Part shown: piece after piece, positions 1 through 9,000 of the stretch
Layout of the letters: each line of letters opens with the position of its first letter
Position numbering within the stretch: position 1 is the first letter of the stretch
Assembly (NCBI GenBank): GCA_035296965.1
Contig: DATGZX010000173.1
Location: 1-18,849, forward strand
DNA: 18,849 nt
DNA from: DATGZX01 sp035296965
Lineage (GTDB): Bacteria; Planctomycetota; Planctomycetia; Gemmatales; Gemmataceae
Direction: 5' to 3'
The notes under the pieces: generated by a model
Seen by the model: only the letters and a program-made list of their open reading frames with translations
What the model was told of the DNA's origin: nothing
The model's database searches: none
Made by a program: the position numbers and the translations under genes

Positions 1-252
1 CACGAGCCGCCCTTCCGTCTCGTGCACCCGACGACGGAGCCCGAGAAGAGTCCGGAAGGCCACGCTGGCAACGTATTCGACATGGTGGAAATCAAGGATG
101 ACTTTGCTGGCTCCATGCTGTATTGCATCGAGCAGTTCATCACGAATGGCGGTGCACAGTTCTTCTCCCGCCATCTGCTTTTCCATAATCGTCAGGACCA
201 GCACTCCCGACTCGGTGTGGGCCTTCACATGAGATTGCGGAAGTTGAAGCAT
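1..252 (-). CDS. STAS-domain anti-sigma factor antagonist, C-terminus off the window
   Basis: The gene leaves the window at base 1, so 84 codons are visible. Translated from the ATG at 252, the protein has the β-α-β start of a STAS domain: VLVLTI at residues 17-22, a helix EELCTAIRDELLDAI at 30-44, then the strand KVILDF at 50-55. The following VEYVASVAFRTLLGLRRRV matches the loop and helix that in SpoIIAA-type proteins carry the phosphorylated serine; Ser63 is the likely equivalent. Known family role: partner-switching control of an anti-sigma factor or sensor. The start is uncertain. ATG 252 has only a weak AAGG three bases upstream, and the frame stays open back to a TAA at 556-558. A TTG at 456 with AAGGA seven bases before it would give about 68 extra residues of no recognisable fold. 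Confidence 0.75.
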   Translation of the reverse strand, partial: MLQLPQSHVKAHTESGVLVLTIMEKQMAGEELCTAIRDELLDAIQHGASKVILDFHHVEYVASVAFRTLLGLRRRVHETEGRLV

Positions 253-558
253 ATGCCTTGCTCTGAATACTGTTGCGCTGGCTGCGAGGTCATCCGAGGA
301 CAGACAAGCAATATAGCCCGCATGCGGAGCCCGTACAAGAAAAAACGGGCCTTGCTTGGTTCGCTGGTTCGGCGTCGCGTGCCCAGGATGCTTCGCCAAA
401 ACAAGACAAACGTCAGGGGATTGAGTGGTGCACCAAAACAGATCCACTTGTGGCAAAGAGGATTCCTTTTGCTGCTGTCTGATTAAGGCTGTTTGAATGC
501 ACGCTCGAACTCGCTCCCGTGCATCTTTTGACGCCGATTTGCGCCAGATGCACCATTA

Positions 559-775
559 GGCGCTGCTCGACTTGGGCGCCTGGAAACTGAATTTGCCCAC
601 CCAATTGACATCGGCCGACTTCCGCCGTACGCTCAAAGTCAGCCTGCCTGCGGAATCATGAAATGCTAGAATCGACGGGTCAAAGCAGCATGCCTTACTT
701 CTGCCCGCCAACCTGAACCTGCCCGATGGCTCCTACGAAATGATTCCTGGCGATAAGCCGACGCAGAATTGGTAA
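559..775 (+). pseudogene. possible gene relic with an internal stop
   Basis: One plus-strand frame reads through from 559 to a TAA at 773-775 apart from a TGA at 659-661. The part before the TGA contains WKLNLPTQL and LKVSLPAES; the part after it ends LNLPDGSYEMIPGDKPTQNW. The composition looks protein-like, but I do not recognise the family and there is no start codon with a ribosome binding site. This could be the tail of a decayed gene or chance. The stretch 253-871 otherwise holds only the alternative 5' extension of the STAS gene and the upstream region of the Tat protein at 872. Confidence 0.25.
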
Positions 776-871
776 CTGTGTTTTTGGCTGGGTGTTTTTT
801 GTAAGAAGATCCCTCGTGCGCTACCGCTCAAGAAATGGACCATTAAACAACCCGATTGGGGAAACTCCGCC

Positions 872-2191
872 ATGAGTGCACAAAAATCGCGCCGACAGTT
901 TTTAGGTGTTGCGCTGGGCGCGGCCGCCAGTTTGTCGGGGCTGTCGATGCCAGCCGCCGGGCCAAGGAGACGCCTGAGGGTAGCTGCGGTGTTTACTGAG
1001 TTCACTTACCGTTCGCATGCGCACGTTATCCTGGAAAACTTCCTCGAACCGTATTTGTTTAACGGAAAACGGACCGATCCCGGCGTCGAAGTCGTATCGT
1101 TCTATGCCGATCAGAGGCCCCAAGGCGACATGACGCAGGACGTGGCTCGAGCCTACAAGATCCCGATTTTCAGAACAATCGGCGAGGCCCTTTGCCTGGG
1201 TGGAAAGCAACTGGCCGTTGATGCGGTGCTTTCCATTGCCGAGTTCGGTCGCTACCCCACCAACGAATTAGGACAGACGGAGTATCCGCGCAAAAGATTT
1301 TTCGACGAAACCGTTGCGGTCATGCGCCGCTCCCGACGCTTCGTGCCTCTCTACAACGACAAGCACCTCTCCTACCGCTGGGACTGGGCCAAGGAGATGG
1401 TGGATACTGCAAGGAACCTGGGCATCCCATTCATGGCGGGAAGTTCGGTTCCGCTGGCTCAGCGTATTCCTCCGTTCGATTTGCCGGCTGGCGTGCCCAT
1501 CGCCGAGGCGGTCAGTATTCACGGCGGCGGCGTCGAATCCTACGACTTTCACGCGCTCCAGGTCTTGCAGTCCATTGTCGAGTTCCGCCGTGGCGGCGAG
1601 ACCGGCATTTCTTCGGTCGAGTTTCTGAAGGGAGATGCCCTATGGAAAGCCGCCAAGGAAGGGCGCTGGTCCCTCCCTCTAGCGGAAAAGGCGATGGAGA
1701 TGGAGTTAGGCAAGAAACCCACCACGCTCAAGCAGGTTGGGGGCGAAAAAGAGACCGAACCCTACTGTATCCTGTTGACGTACAAGGATGGCTTGCGGGG
1801 CTGCGTGCTCAAGGTCGGTCAGAGCGGTATACGCTGGAACTTCGCCTGCAGGCTCAAGGGAGATCCACAACCGCACGCGACCCGATTCTATGTCGGTCCC
1901 TGGCAAAACCGTAACCTATTCAAGGCTCTCTCGCACGCGATCCAGCATCACTTCCGCACGGGAATAGCTCCCTATCCCGTGGAACGAACCCTGCTCAGCA
2001 GCGGCGTTCTCGATGCCAGCATGCATTCGCGGGCGCAGGCCGGTGAGCTATTGAAGACTCCCCACCTGGAATTTGCCTACGCGGCTCGCGATTTCACCTC
2101 GATGCGCGAAATGGGCGGGAGTTGGAAGATTGTGACTGAAGCAGCACCCGAACCCAGAGGGATCGACCACACTGTGCGGAACCAGCCATAG
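872..2191 (+). CDS. Tat-exported protein of unknown function (439 aa)
   Basis: The N-terminus has a twin-arginine signal, SRRQFLGVALGAAASLSG at residues 6-23, so the folded protein is probably exported. I do not recognise the rest as a named enzyme family. It is a single soluble chain with no other membrane segment. It contains dinucleotide-fold-like stretches such as LRVAAVFTEF near residue 35, and an aromatic and histidine-rich middle with VSIHGGGVESYDFHALQ near residues 214-230. The ATG is the first in frame after a G-rich stretch (TTGGGGAAAC), a modest ribosome binding site. It converges on an operon for an amidohydrolase and a sugar isomerase-like protein. Similar Tat-exported proteins near carbohydrate or amidohydrolase genes are common in planctomycetes, so a role in breakdown of an organic compound is a guess from context only. 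Confidence 0.8.
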   Translation: MSAQKSRRQFLGVALGAAASLSGLSMPAAGPRRRLRVAAVFTEFTYRSHAHVILENFLEPYLFNGKRTDPGVEVVSFYADQRPQGDMTQDVARAYKIPIFRTIGEALCLGGKQLAVDAVLSIAEFGRYPTNELGQTEYPRKRFFDETVAVMRRSRRFVPLYNDKHLSYRWDWAKEMVDTARNLGIPFMAGSSVPLAQRIPPFDLPAGVPIAEAVSIHGGGVESYDFHALQVLQSIVEFRRGGETGISSVEFLKGDALWKAAKEGRWSLPLAEKAMEMELGKKPTTLKQVGGEKETEPYCILLTYKDGLRGCVLKVGQSGIRWNFACRLKGDPQPHATRFYVGPWQNRNLFKALSHAIQHHFRTGIAPYPVERTLLSSGVLDASMHSRAQAGELLKTPHLEFAYAARDFTSMREMGGSWKIVTEAAPEPRGIDHTVRNQP

Positions 2192-2350
2192 CCTGGAATC
2201 AAAAAGGGGGGCAGGAGTTCTTTGTTTAAAAGTGATTGTGGGGCCTGTAACCCGGCACTGCATGGGGCTCGGCTCGCCGAGGAGTCCAGGTTTTCAACGG
2301 AGCAGTCCAGACACCGTTTCGATTCGTGCGGGATGGGCCACACTCCGGCT

Positions 2351-3187
2351 TCATTGCTCCGCCTGAGTCAGGTAAGGGCGCAGGAATTTGACCCCCATAG
2401 GGACGGCATGCATGGCGTCCATGTCTTTCCAGCCTTCGTAGACCAAGCTGATAAAACCGTTGTAGTGTACACGGCGCAAGATTCGAAAAATGCGTGAGTA
2501 ATCCAGCCATTCCTCCTTCCCGTTCCGCAAGCGATAGAGCTTTGCTCGGACGAATACCGCCAGTGCCGCCGTTCGCTCGATGGATTGATAGACATCGTAG
2601 GTATGGGCGTCATTGGCCTGGGCGCCGCCAGCGCCTGGGGAGCCGAGGTATTGTCCGGTGTCGAGCATGTGGGAGCACCAGGGGCGATCCACTTCCTTGA
2701 GAAGGCGCACGACGTCTTCGCCCGTCCGGGTAAGGTTATTGTGGTTATGGTTTTGGACGGCTGCCACGACGCCTGCTTTCTCTGCGTAGTCGGCAGCGCG
2801 TTTGAGGCCTTCAACAGTGCGTTTCCAGACTGCCTCTCGGCTGTCGTCCTTGCGCACATAGCCGGCGAAGACGCGCACGACCGGCGCCCCGAGGAGCTGG
2901 GCAGTATCAATTCCCGTGCGAATCTGTTGGAGGACCGCTTCCTGCTCCCGGCTGGGCCGGCCGAAATCATTGTTGATGCCAACGCAGGCGATGGTCAAAC
3001 CTCGCTCCAGGCAGAGTTTCTTGACCTTCTTGAGGTGGTCCCCCTCCAGGGAGCGGAACGAACCGATATTGAAATCGACCCCATCGATCCGAAGCTGCGC
3101 GCACAGATCGACGAAGGTCACATCGGTCAGCTGCTTGGCTGTGAATTCCGGCTGGAAGCTCAACGACAGACAGCACAGGCGCATCAT
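2351..3187 (-). CDS. sugar phosphate isomerase/epimerase-like TIM barrel protein
   Basis: The 278 residues match the xylose isomerase-like / AP endonuclease 2 TIM barrel family in length and strand-helix rhythm. Visible barrel features are GVDFNIGSF near residue 35, the strand TIACVGINNDFG near 65, GAPVVRVFAGY near 100, VAAVQNHNHNN near 140 (metal-binding position), WCSHMLDTGQYLG near 170, and the final strand GFISLVYEGWKDMD near 244 with the glutamate typical of the metal site. Such proteins isomerise or epimerise sugars or polyols; the exact substrate cannot be read from sequence. No signal peptide is present, so it is cytoplasmic. It starts 18 bases after the stop of the amidohydrolase and is probably co-transcribed with it. 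GGGGGA lies eight bases before the first of two ATG codons. Confidence 0.87.
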   Translation of the reverse strand: MMRLCCLSLSFQPEFTAKQLTDVTFVDLCAQLRIDGVDFNIGSFRSLEGDHLKKVKKLCLERGLTIACVGINNDFGRPSREQEAVLQQIRTGIDTAQLLGAPVVRVFAGYVRKDDSREAVWKRTVEGLKRAADYAEKAGVVAAVQNHNHNNLTRTGEDVVRLLKEVDRPWCSHMLDTGQYLGSPGAGGAQANDAHTYDVYQSIERTAALAVFVRAKLYRLRNGKEEWLDYSRIFRILRRVHYNGFISLVYEGWKDMDAMHAVPMGVKFLRPYLTQAEQ

Positions 3188-3205
3188 GGACCATGTCCCC
3201 CGACA

Positions 3206-4153
3206 TCACACGAAAGGCCACAGCTTTGCGGCAGTCTTGTGCAGAATCCATTGGCGGTCAGCGTCGCTCAGGAACTTCATCTCCTCGCGATAAAGCTGCA
3301 CCACTCGCGCATAGGGGCAGTAACGCTCGACCAATGGCCAGTCGCTACCCCACATCAACCGCCCAGCGCCAAAGGCATCGTAGATCTTGCGCACCTGCTC
3401 ATGGGTATCGCGATACGGATACGCCTGGCGCGATAGGGACCACAAGTGCGAAATTTTAACGTAAACACGCGGGAATCTTCTGAGGGCGAGGAGCTTGGCA
3501 AGGTTTTCTTTATCGCCGATCGGGCAGTCAGCCATGTGGTCGATACAAACATCCAGATCCACGAAGCGCTCGATCACGCGGCTGACATCGGGTAGCCGCT
3601 GGGCGGGGCACAAAATGCACATTGGCACCGCGAGCGCCGTCGCACGCTTCCAGATCGGGTCCATCAGATCACGCCGGTTGATCCAATCGCCGCTAGGCCC
3701 GTTGCCTGGGCTGAGGCGAACACCGTACAGGCCGCGATGCCTGGTCCAGTACTCCAGGTTGTCCGTCGCGTGAGTGTCGGTCGGATTGACTCGCCCGACA
3801 GCCATGAACGTGCCGCGGTGTTTGGCCATTACCTCCGCAACGTAATTGTTGTCCCAACGGTAGTAGATCATTTGCACCAGGACGGTCTTGGCAACGCCAT
3901 TGGCCCTCATCAAAGTCAGCAGCGTTGCTGGCAGCGCCTCATCCCTGGGCTTGTCTGTCACTTCGGGAGCGAAAGGGTACTTGGAATCGCGCGTCCAGAT
4001 GTGGACATGAGAGTCAATCGAGCCAGCTCCGGCAGAGGTGTCCTTCGATAAGGCGAACTTCTCTGTCGAGGCCTCCCGGGCCTGCAAGAGCTGCGGCAAC
4101 CCGAGACTGGCCATCCCGGCAACACTGAGCTGCAGGAAACTGCGCCGATTCAT
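3206..4153 (-). CDS. Tat-exported amidohydrolase, amidohydrolase-2 family
   Basis: From the ATG at 4153 (GGTGA four bases upstream) the 315-residue protein begins MNRRSFLQLSVAGMASLG, a Tat signal. A longer frame from 4198 would put 15 residues before the signal and is less likely. The mature part is a metal-dependent TIM barrel hydrolase: SIDSHVHIW carries the HxH metal motif, CIDHMADCPIG carries a later histidine, YVKISHLWSLS follows, and RLMWGSDWP carries the catalytic aspartate typical of the family. Relatives hydrolyse lactones or decarboxylate aromatic acids; the substrate here is unknown. The gene is first in an operon with the isomerase-like gene downstream. An exported enzyme followed by a cytoplasmic isomerase suggests extracytoplasmic then cytoplasmic steps on one substrate. 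Confidence 0.88.
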   Translation of the reverse strand: MNRRSFLQLSVAGMASLGLPQLLQAREASTEKFALSKDTSAGAGSIDSHVHIWTRDSKYPFAPEVTDKPRDEALPATLLTLMRANGVAKTVLVQMIYYRWDNNYVAEVMAKHRGTFMAVGRVNPTDTHATDNLEYWTRHRGLYGVRLSPGNGPSGDWINRRDLMDPIWKRATALAVPMCILCPAQRLPDVSRVIERFVDLDVCIDHMADCPIGDKENLAKLLALRRFPRVYVKISHLWSLSRQAYPYRDTHEQVRKIYDAFGAGRLMWGSDWPLVERYCPYARVVQLYREEMKFLSDADRQWILHKTAAKLWPFV

Positions 4154-4689
4154 TCGATCACCATGTGGCCGCGTCGAACCGACATCGATTGGCAGCATTC
4201 GCCACGCCCTCCACCACCGAAGTCACGGTTCACCGATGCTCTCCGCGGCTCTCTGTGAAAACTTTCGTACATCCAGCCTGAGTAAACTCATGAAGGTCAT
4301 CCATTGCCGCTTGCCTGCTGCCGGGCAATTGCCAACATCGAATAGAAACTGCCTTATTCGCGCCCCAGAATAGCATATGCATGGGAACGAAAGGAGTAAT
4401 GTCCAGACTGGCCAAAGGCGCTCTCACAGTGCGGGGCGGAAAACAGACCCATATATTCGAAACTGGAGCCATCATTCCCCTTGAATTAGCAGCGCACGTG
4501 AGGCAGTTGTGCGGTCGAGTCACATGAAGCGATTCCTCATCTGCCCGGCTGTTGCCGATAACGGCGACTTGACGCACGGCCGAAACGCTCTTCTGTTTTC
4601 GGGACCGATGCGCGCAAATGTGACCTGCCGCCGAGATCGTTTCCAGGCTCGCGTGACGATTGCGCACATTCACCCGGATGATTGAAGAC
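4154..4689. other. 536-base stretch without a convincing gene
   Basis: This lies upstream of the amidohydrolase operon and downstream of the BON-like gene, so the operon promoter should be at its left end. I see no clear -35/-10 pair. The only ORF with a Shine-Dalgarno sequence is 4399-4527 on the plus strand: 42 codons starting MSRLAKGAL, preceded by AAAGGAG only two bases from the ATG, which is too close to be good. I would not call it a gene. Confidence 0.4.
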
Positions 4690-4932
4690 TCAAACCACCT
4701 CGATGTCATTGGCCCGGATGGGGAGATCGACAGCCTCCATGACTGCGTGCTGGGCCAGTTGCTTCGCGTAGTAGGTGGTTGTGAGGCCCTCCAGGACCAG
4801 GCCGGCGTCACGCATCGACAGCCGGAATTCGCGCAGCCGGCCGTTCAAACGGTTCTGAATGTGTTCTTCCAGCTCGCCGAGCGTCTCCGGAGTTGGCAGC
4901 GCGAGCGTCAGGGTGTCAGGCTCACGGTTCAT
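4690..4932 (-). CDS. small BON-like domain protein
   Basis: An 80-residue protein that fits a single BON-like domain. The helix ELEEHIQNRLNGR is followed by LREFRLSMRDAGLVLEGLTT, a β-hairpin with the glycine typical of BON repeats. The helix YYAKQLAQHAVMEAV comes next, then a last strand NDIEVV. BON domains bind lipids or partner proteins and are often found in envelope proteins; no signal peptide is visible here, so the location is unclear. AGGAG lies five bases before the ATG. It begins 29 bases after the csrA stop and probably shares its transcript, which would make it a direct companion of the post-transcriptional regulator. Confidence 0.75.
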   Translation of the reverse strand: MNREPDTLTLALPTPETLGELEEHIQNRLNGRLREFRLSMRDAGLVLEGLTTTYYAKQLAQHAVMEAVDLPIRANDIEVV

Positions 4933-4961
4933 GGCTGCTCCTGGCTGGCAACAATGGATTC

Positions 4962-5156
4962 CTAGCGGTTGCTTGTAGAAGTCGGCGATGCCGGAGACTC
5001 GGAGCCCTTTGCAAGCAACTCCCGGCGGAGCACGCCGACAGAAGACGGTGCCGTGATGCCAAGGCGAACTGTCTTCCCTTTCACCATCAACACGGCCACC
5101 CGGATATCGCCGGCGATTAAGATCTCTTCGCCGATTCGTCGTGTAAGTACCAACAT
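4962..5156 (-). CDS. csrA: carbon storage regulator CsrA
   Basis: The 64-residue protein begins MLVLTRRIGEEILIAGDIRV and continues VLMVKGKTVRLGITAP, an almost textbook CsrA sequence. It has the RNA-contacting LTR motif at residues 4-6 and the conserved GI.AP segment. The usual C-terminal helix is represented by VLRRELL, followed by a short serine- and threonine-rich tail. CsrA dimers bind GGA motifs in the 5' regions of mRNAs and change their translation or stability. AAGGAAG lies eight bases before the ATG. Immediately upstream is a 22-codon ORF with a stronger binding site, and downstream is the BON-like gene. Confidence 0.95.
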   Translation of the reverse strand: MLVLTRRIGEEILIAGDIRVAVLMVKGKTVRLGITAPSSVGVLRRELLAKGSESPASPTSTSNR

Positions 5157-5174
5157 GGGTTGTTCTTCCTTGCG

Positions 5175-5243
5175 CTAATCTGATCGCACCAGGGAATTCT
5201 CGACGAGGTTTACCACCAGTATCTTTCGATCTGGGACGTCCAT
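5175..5243 (-). CDS. 22-codon ORF ahead of csrA, leader peptide or receiver fragment
   Basis: The reading frame begins MDVPDRKILVVNLVENSLV and ends at a TAG 18 bases before the csrA start. A near-perfect AAGGAG (5250-5255) stands six bases before its ATG, better than that of csrA. The sequence KILVVNLVEN recalls the first β-strand of a response-regulator receiver (usually KILVVDDE), so it may be the stump of a deleted regulator. Alternatively it is a leader ORF whose translation affects csrA by coupling. Confidence 0.45.
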   Translation of the reverse strand: MDVPDRKILVVNLVENSLVRSD

Positions 5244-5316
5244 GCGTTTCTCCTTATCGGGCCCGTTCGGGCTCTTCCATTTCTCCAGACGGGAGCTGCA
5301 AGTTGACTGGGTTGGC

Positions 5317-5751
5317 TCAGATGTCAATTTCTTGCAGCTCCCCCAGTGGTCGTCGCCGAGATGTTACACGGTGCCGTTTGAGGTTTTCAATAAACACTGT
5401 GATCGCCGCACGTTCCATCAGGGCAGACAGTTGAAAGGGCTTGGTCAACGCCTGCACGACCGGCGGCGACGCCAGGCCGTCAAGAACTTGCGCAGGAGCC
5501 ACCGCCGAGGTGAGCACCACCCGGGTGGGAAGAAGCCATGGGTCTTCGCGCATGACCCCGAGAACGCCTTCACCTCCACCCCACGGCAGTTCCAGGTCGA
5601 GGATCAGTAAGTCGGGCACAAACTGGCGTAGCTTGGCCAGACACTCCAGGCCGTCGTCTGCCGTTTCGACCTGGAAACCGCAAGAGGACAGCCACCAGAC
5701 ATAGTCATCACGAAACTCGCGATTAGCATCGGCGAAAAGTACGGTCGGCAT
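5317..5751 (-). CDS. single-domain response regulator
   Basis: A strong AGGAGG nine bases upstream fixes the start at the ATG at 5751, giving 144 residues; the frame is open further upstream to 5892 but that part has no matching fold. The receiver domain fills the protein: β1 PTVLFADANRE with only one acidic residue (Asp8) where two are usual, the phospho-acceptor Asp52 in LLILDLELP, a Thr/Ser in VVLTSAVAP, and the conserved lysine in VQALTKPFQ. There is no output domain; about 25 basic residues follow. It probably acts by protein contact within a phosphorelay. It is divergent from the large CheB-CheR kinase, which makes it a candidate partner. Confidence 0.85.
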   Translation of the reverse strand: MPTVLFADANREFRDDYVWWLSSCGFQVETADDGLECLAKLRQFVPDLLILDLELPWGGGEGVLGVMREDPWLLPTRVVLTSAVAPAQVLDGLASPPVVQALTKPFQLSALMERAAITVFIENLKRHRVTSRRRPLGELQEIDI

Positions 5752-6047
5752 TCCTGGAACCCTCCTGTGGACGGGCCGGGTGTCACCTGCATCCGTGCTC
5801 TGGACATAGAGTCCTTGGCGCGTAGTGCGGAGATTTACCGGAGAGACTGTGGCTACCGCGGAGGCGCAACAGGCCTTCGAAGCAATCCACACCCCGGCGT
5901 GCAGTCACTGGACGTGGGGGAAAAATTATTTACTGCACTCAACATGGAACAGCACTTGAATTCTGACAGACCTGGCTATCACAGACAGGACCAGTGGGTG
6001 TAAAGTACACGAGGCCAACCGGCGCGTCAACAACTTTCCTGTGAAGA
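5752..6047. other. divergent intergenic region
   Basis: This 296-base stretch separates the response regulator from the large kinase, transcribed in opposite directions, so promoters for both should lie here. Part is open in the regulator frame (to 5892) but looks noncoding. A possible plus-strand promoter is TTGAAT near 5957 with TATCAC about 15 bases on, short of ideal spacing. I see no clear operator or terminator. Confidence 0.4.
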
Positions 6048-9000
6048 ATGCGGGAAAGACCGAAAAACCTGAAAAAGACGTGTTTTGTCATGACCCCCAG
6101 TGACTCTCCGACTATCGAGCAAGACGCGCCATCAACAGCAATCACTTTCCCCGTTGTCGGCGTCGGTGCGTCGGCGGGCGGCTTCGAGGCGTTCAGTCAG
6201 CTACTACAGAACCTACCCGCTCAGAGCGGGATGGCTATCGTGCTGGTGCAGCACCTGGATCCCACGCATTCGAGCAGCCTGGTCGACTTGCTCGCCAGGG
6301 CGTGCAAGATGCCGGTTCACCAGGTGCAGGATGGCACTCTCGTCGAAGTGAACCATGTCTACGTCATTCCTCCGAACACGAACATGGTTATTCGACAAGG
6401 AATCCTGCACCTGACGCCCCGAGCGGAAACGCACGGTCAGCATCTGCCGATCGATGTATTTCTGCAATCGCTGGCTCAAGATCGCAGCAGCCGAGCAATC
6501 GGTGTGATCTTGTCAGGGACGGCCTCCGACGGCACGCGCGGCTTGAAGGCGATCAAGGCCGGGGGGGGCATCACCCTGGCGCAGGACGAGACCGCGAAAT
6601 ACGATGGCATGCCCCGCAGCGCCGTCGCTGCCGGGCATGTCGATTTCATCCTCCCGCCGGCGAGGATCGCGGTGGAATTGCTCAGGCTCGCGAAACACCC
6701 CTACGTAAACCCTAGCGATGGGGCGGATGCTACCGCAGCGCCAAAAGAAACCGAGGACACGCTCAATACGCTCTTCCGGGAGGTACGGAGAACAACAGGC
6801 GTGGACTTTGCCCCCTACAAGCGTGCTACCGTCAGCCGGCGCATTCAGCGGCGCATGGTAGTGCATCAGATGGAGCGGTTGGAGGATTACTTTCAGTATG
6901 TCCGGGATAACCCGGCGGAAGCGCAAGCGTTGTTCGAGGACATCCTGATCCACGTGACCAGCTTCTTTCGCGAACCGGATACTTTTGAAGCCCTCAAATC
7001 CACGGCCTTGCCGACCCTGATGAAGGACCGTCCAGGCGACGCGCCGATCCGCATCTGGGTGCCGGGATGTTCGACAGGCGAAGAGGTTTATTCGCTGGCC
7101 ATCGGTGTGCTGGAGTTCCTGGGGGACAAGGCAGCCCAGACGCCAATCAAGATTTTCGGCACCGACATCAGCGAAGTGGCGATCGAGAAAGCTCGTGCCG
7201 GCAAGTACCTGGAGAACATCGTGGCCGATGTCGCGCCGGAACGGCTGGGGCGCTTCTTTGTCCGCGTGGAAGGGCGGGGCTACCAGATCAACAAGGCCGT
7301 CCGCGATCTGTGTGTCTTCGCCCGGCAAGATGTGACCCGCGATCCGCCCTTCTCCAACATGGACCTGGTCAGTTGTCGCAATGTGCTGATTTACTTGGGA
7401 CCGGATTTGCAGAAGCGCGTCTTGCCGATCTTTCATTATGCTCTCAAGGACACGGGGTTATTGCTGCTGGGGAACTCGGAGACGATCGGTCTTTTTTCGG
7501 ACCTGTTTGCCGTGGTGGACAGCAAGCACAAAATCTATTCTCGCAAAGCCGCGGCAAGGCAGTTGACCATTGATTTTGCCGCTCCAGAGTTGACGGCGCG
7601 AGAATTTCCGCCGGGAGCCCAAGCGCGTGCGCACGTGCTGAGCGGCTCGGACATTCAGAAGGAAGCGGATCGACTCGTCCTGGCGAACTATGCACCCGCT
7701 GGCGTCGTCATCAATGAAGAAATGGAGGTCCTGCAATTTCGGGGACAAACCGGCGCCTACCTGCAACCTGCGCCGGGAGCAGCCAGTTTCAACCTTCTCA
7801 AGATGGCCCGGGAAGGGTTGCTGCTTCCATTGCGCACGGCCATCGAGGAGGCCAAAACAAGCGGCGCCGCGATCCGCAAGGAGGGGGTGCGCGTCAAGAC
7901 AAACGGCCAACACAACCTGGTGGATGTGGCGGCGAGTCCCTTCAATCTACCGACCTCGAAACAGCGTTTCTTCCTGGTCCTGTTTGAAGAAGCTGAGCCC
8001 GGGCGACAACGAGACAAGCCGACCGAGAAGCCCGATTCGGCATCCTTACCTGCTGCCGATGAACTAGCCATTGCTCCGCTGCGTCAGGAATTGGTCGAGA
8101 CGCGGAACTATTTGCAGTCCGTGATCGAGGCGATGGAAGCCAGCAACGAGGAATTGAAGGCTGCCAACGAAGAGATCGTGTCGAGCAACGAGGAGTTGCG
8201 AAGCACCAACGAGGAATTGCAAACCGCCAAAGAAGAATTACAGGCGACCAATGAAGAGCTGGGTACGGTTAACGAAGAACTGCGCCATCGCAATCGGGAA
8301 TCAACCGAGCTGAACGACGATCTGACCAATCTGCTCAATAGCGTGCAGATTCCGATCCTCATGCTCGGGCGCGATCTGCACATCCGCCGGTTTACCCCGG
8401 CTGCAGCCAAGGTGTTGCACATGATTCCCGCGGACGCCGGACGCCCGTTCGGAGAAATCAAGCCCCGAATGCAGGTGGCGGACGTGGAACAACTGATCGC
8501 CGAAGTGGTCGATTCCCTGGCCGTAATGGAACGCGAAGTTCAGGACCTGGAAGGGCACTGGTACAACCTCTCGATCCGGCCATACCGGACGCTCGATAAC
8601 AAGATCGATGGCGCCGTCATCGCCATCGTCGATGTCGATACCCTCAAACGCAGCGAGCAGCGCATCATCGAGGCCGAGGGCTATCTTCGCGCCATTCTGG
8701 ACACGGCGGCCGAGGGGGTCATCACCAGCGATGAGCGCGGGGTGATCCAGTCCTTCAACAAGGCGGCGGAACAAATGTTCGGCTATCCGGCGGACGAAGT
8801 GCGCGGCAAGAATATCTCCATACTCATGCCGCCTCCTTTTCGGGACGAACATGACAGCTACCTGACCAACTACAAGATCACGGGCGCGAAGAAGATCATC
8901 GGGATCGGGCGGGAAGTCGCGGGGCAACGCAAGGATGGAACCACCTTTCCCTTGCAGCTGGCCGTCAGCGAAGTGCAGGGCGAGCGGCGAATCTTCACCG

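Noticed and set aside
22..486. 154-codon plus-strand ORF
   Set aside because: It is antisense to the STAS frame, which has recognisable fold elements; the plus frame is cysteine- and arginine-rich with no known pattern.
2268..2294. Hairpin CTCGGC-TC-GCCGAG followed by TTTT between convergent genes
   Set aside because: The loop is only two bases and the T run is short and nine bases away, so it is too weak to call a terminator.
2585..3436. 283-codon plus-strand ORF
   Set aside because: It lies antisense to the isomerase-like gene and the end of the amidohydrolase, both clear family members.
4399..4527. 42-codon plus-strand ORF with AAAGGAG
   Set aside because: The binding site is only two bases from the ATG and the product matches nothing I know; kept only as a note in the intergenic entry.
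4230..4811. 193-codon minus-strand ORF
   Set aside because: Composition is rich in Ser, Arg and Trp without domain features; it overlaps the BON-like gene in another frame and has no ribosome binding site.
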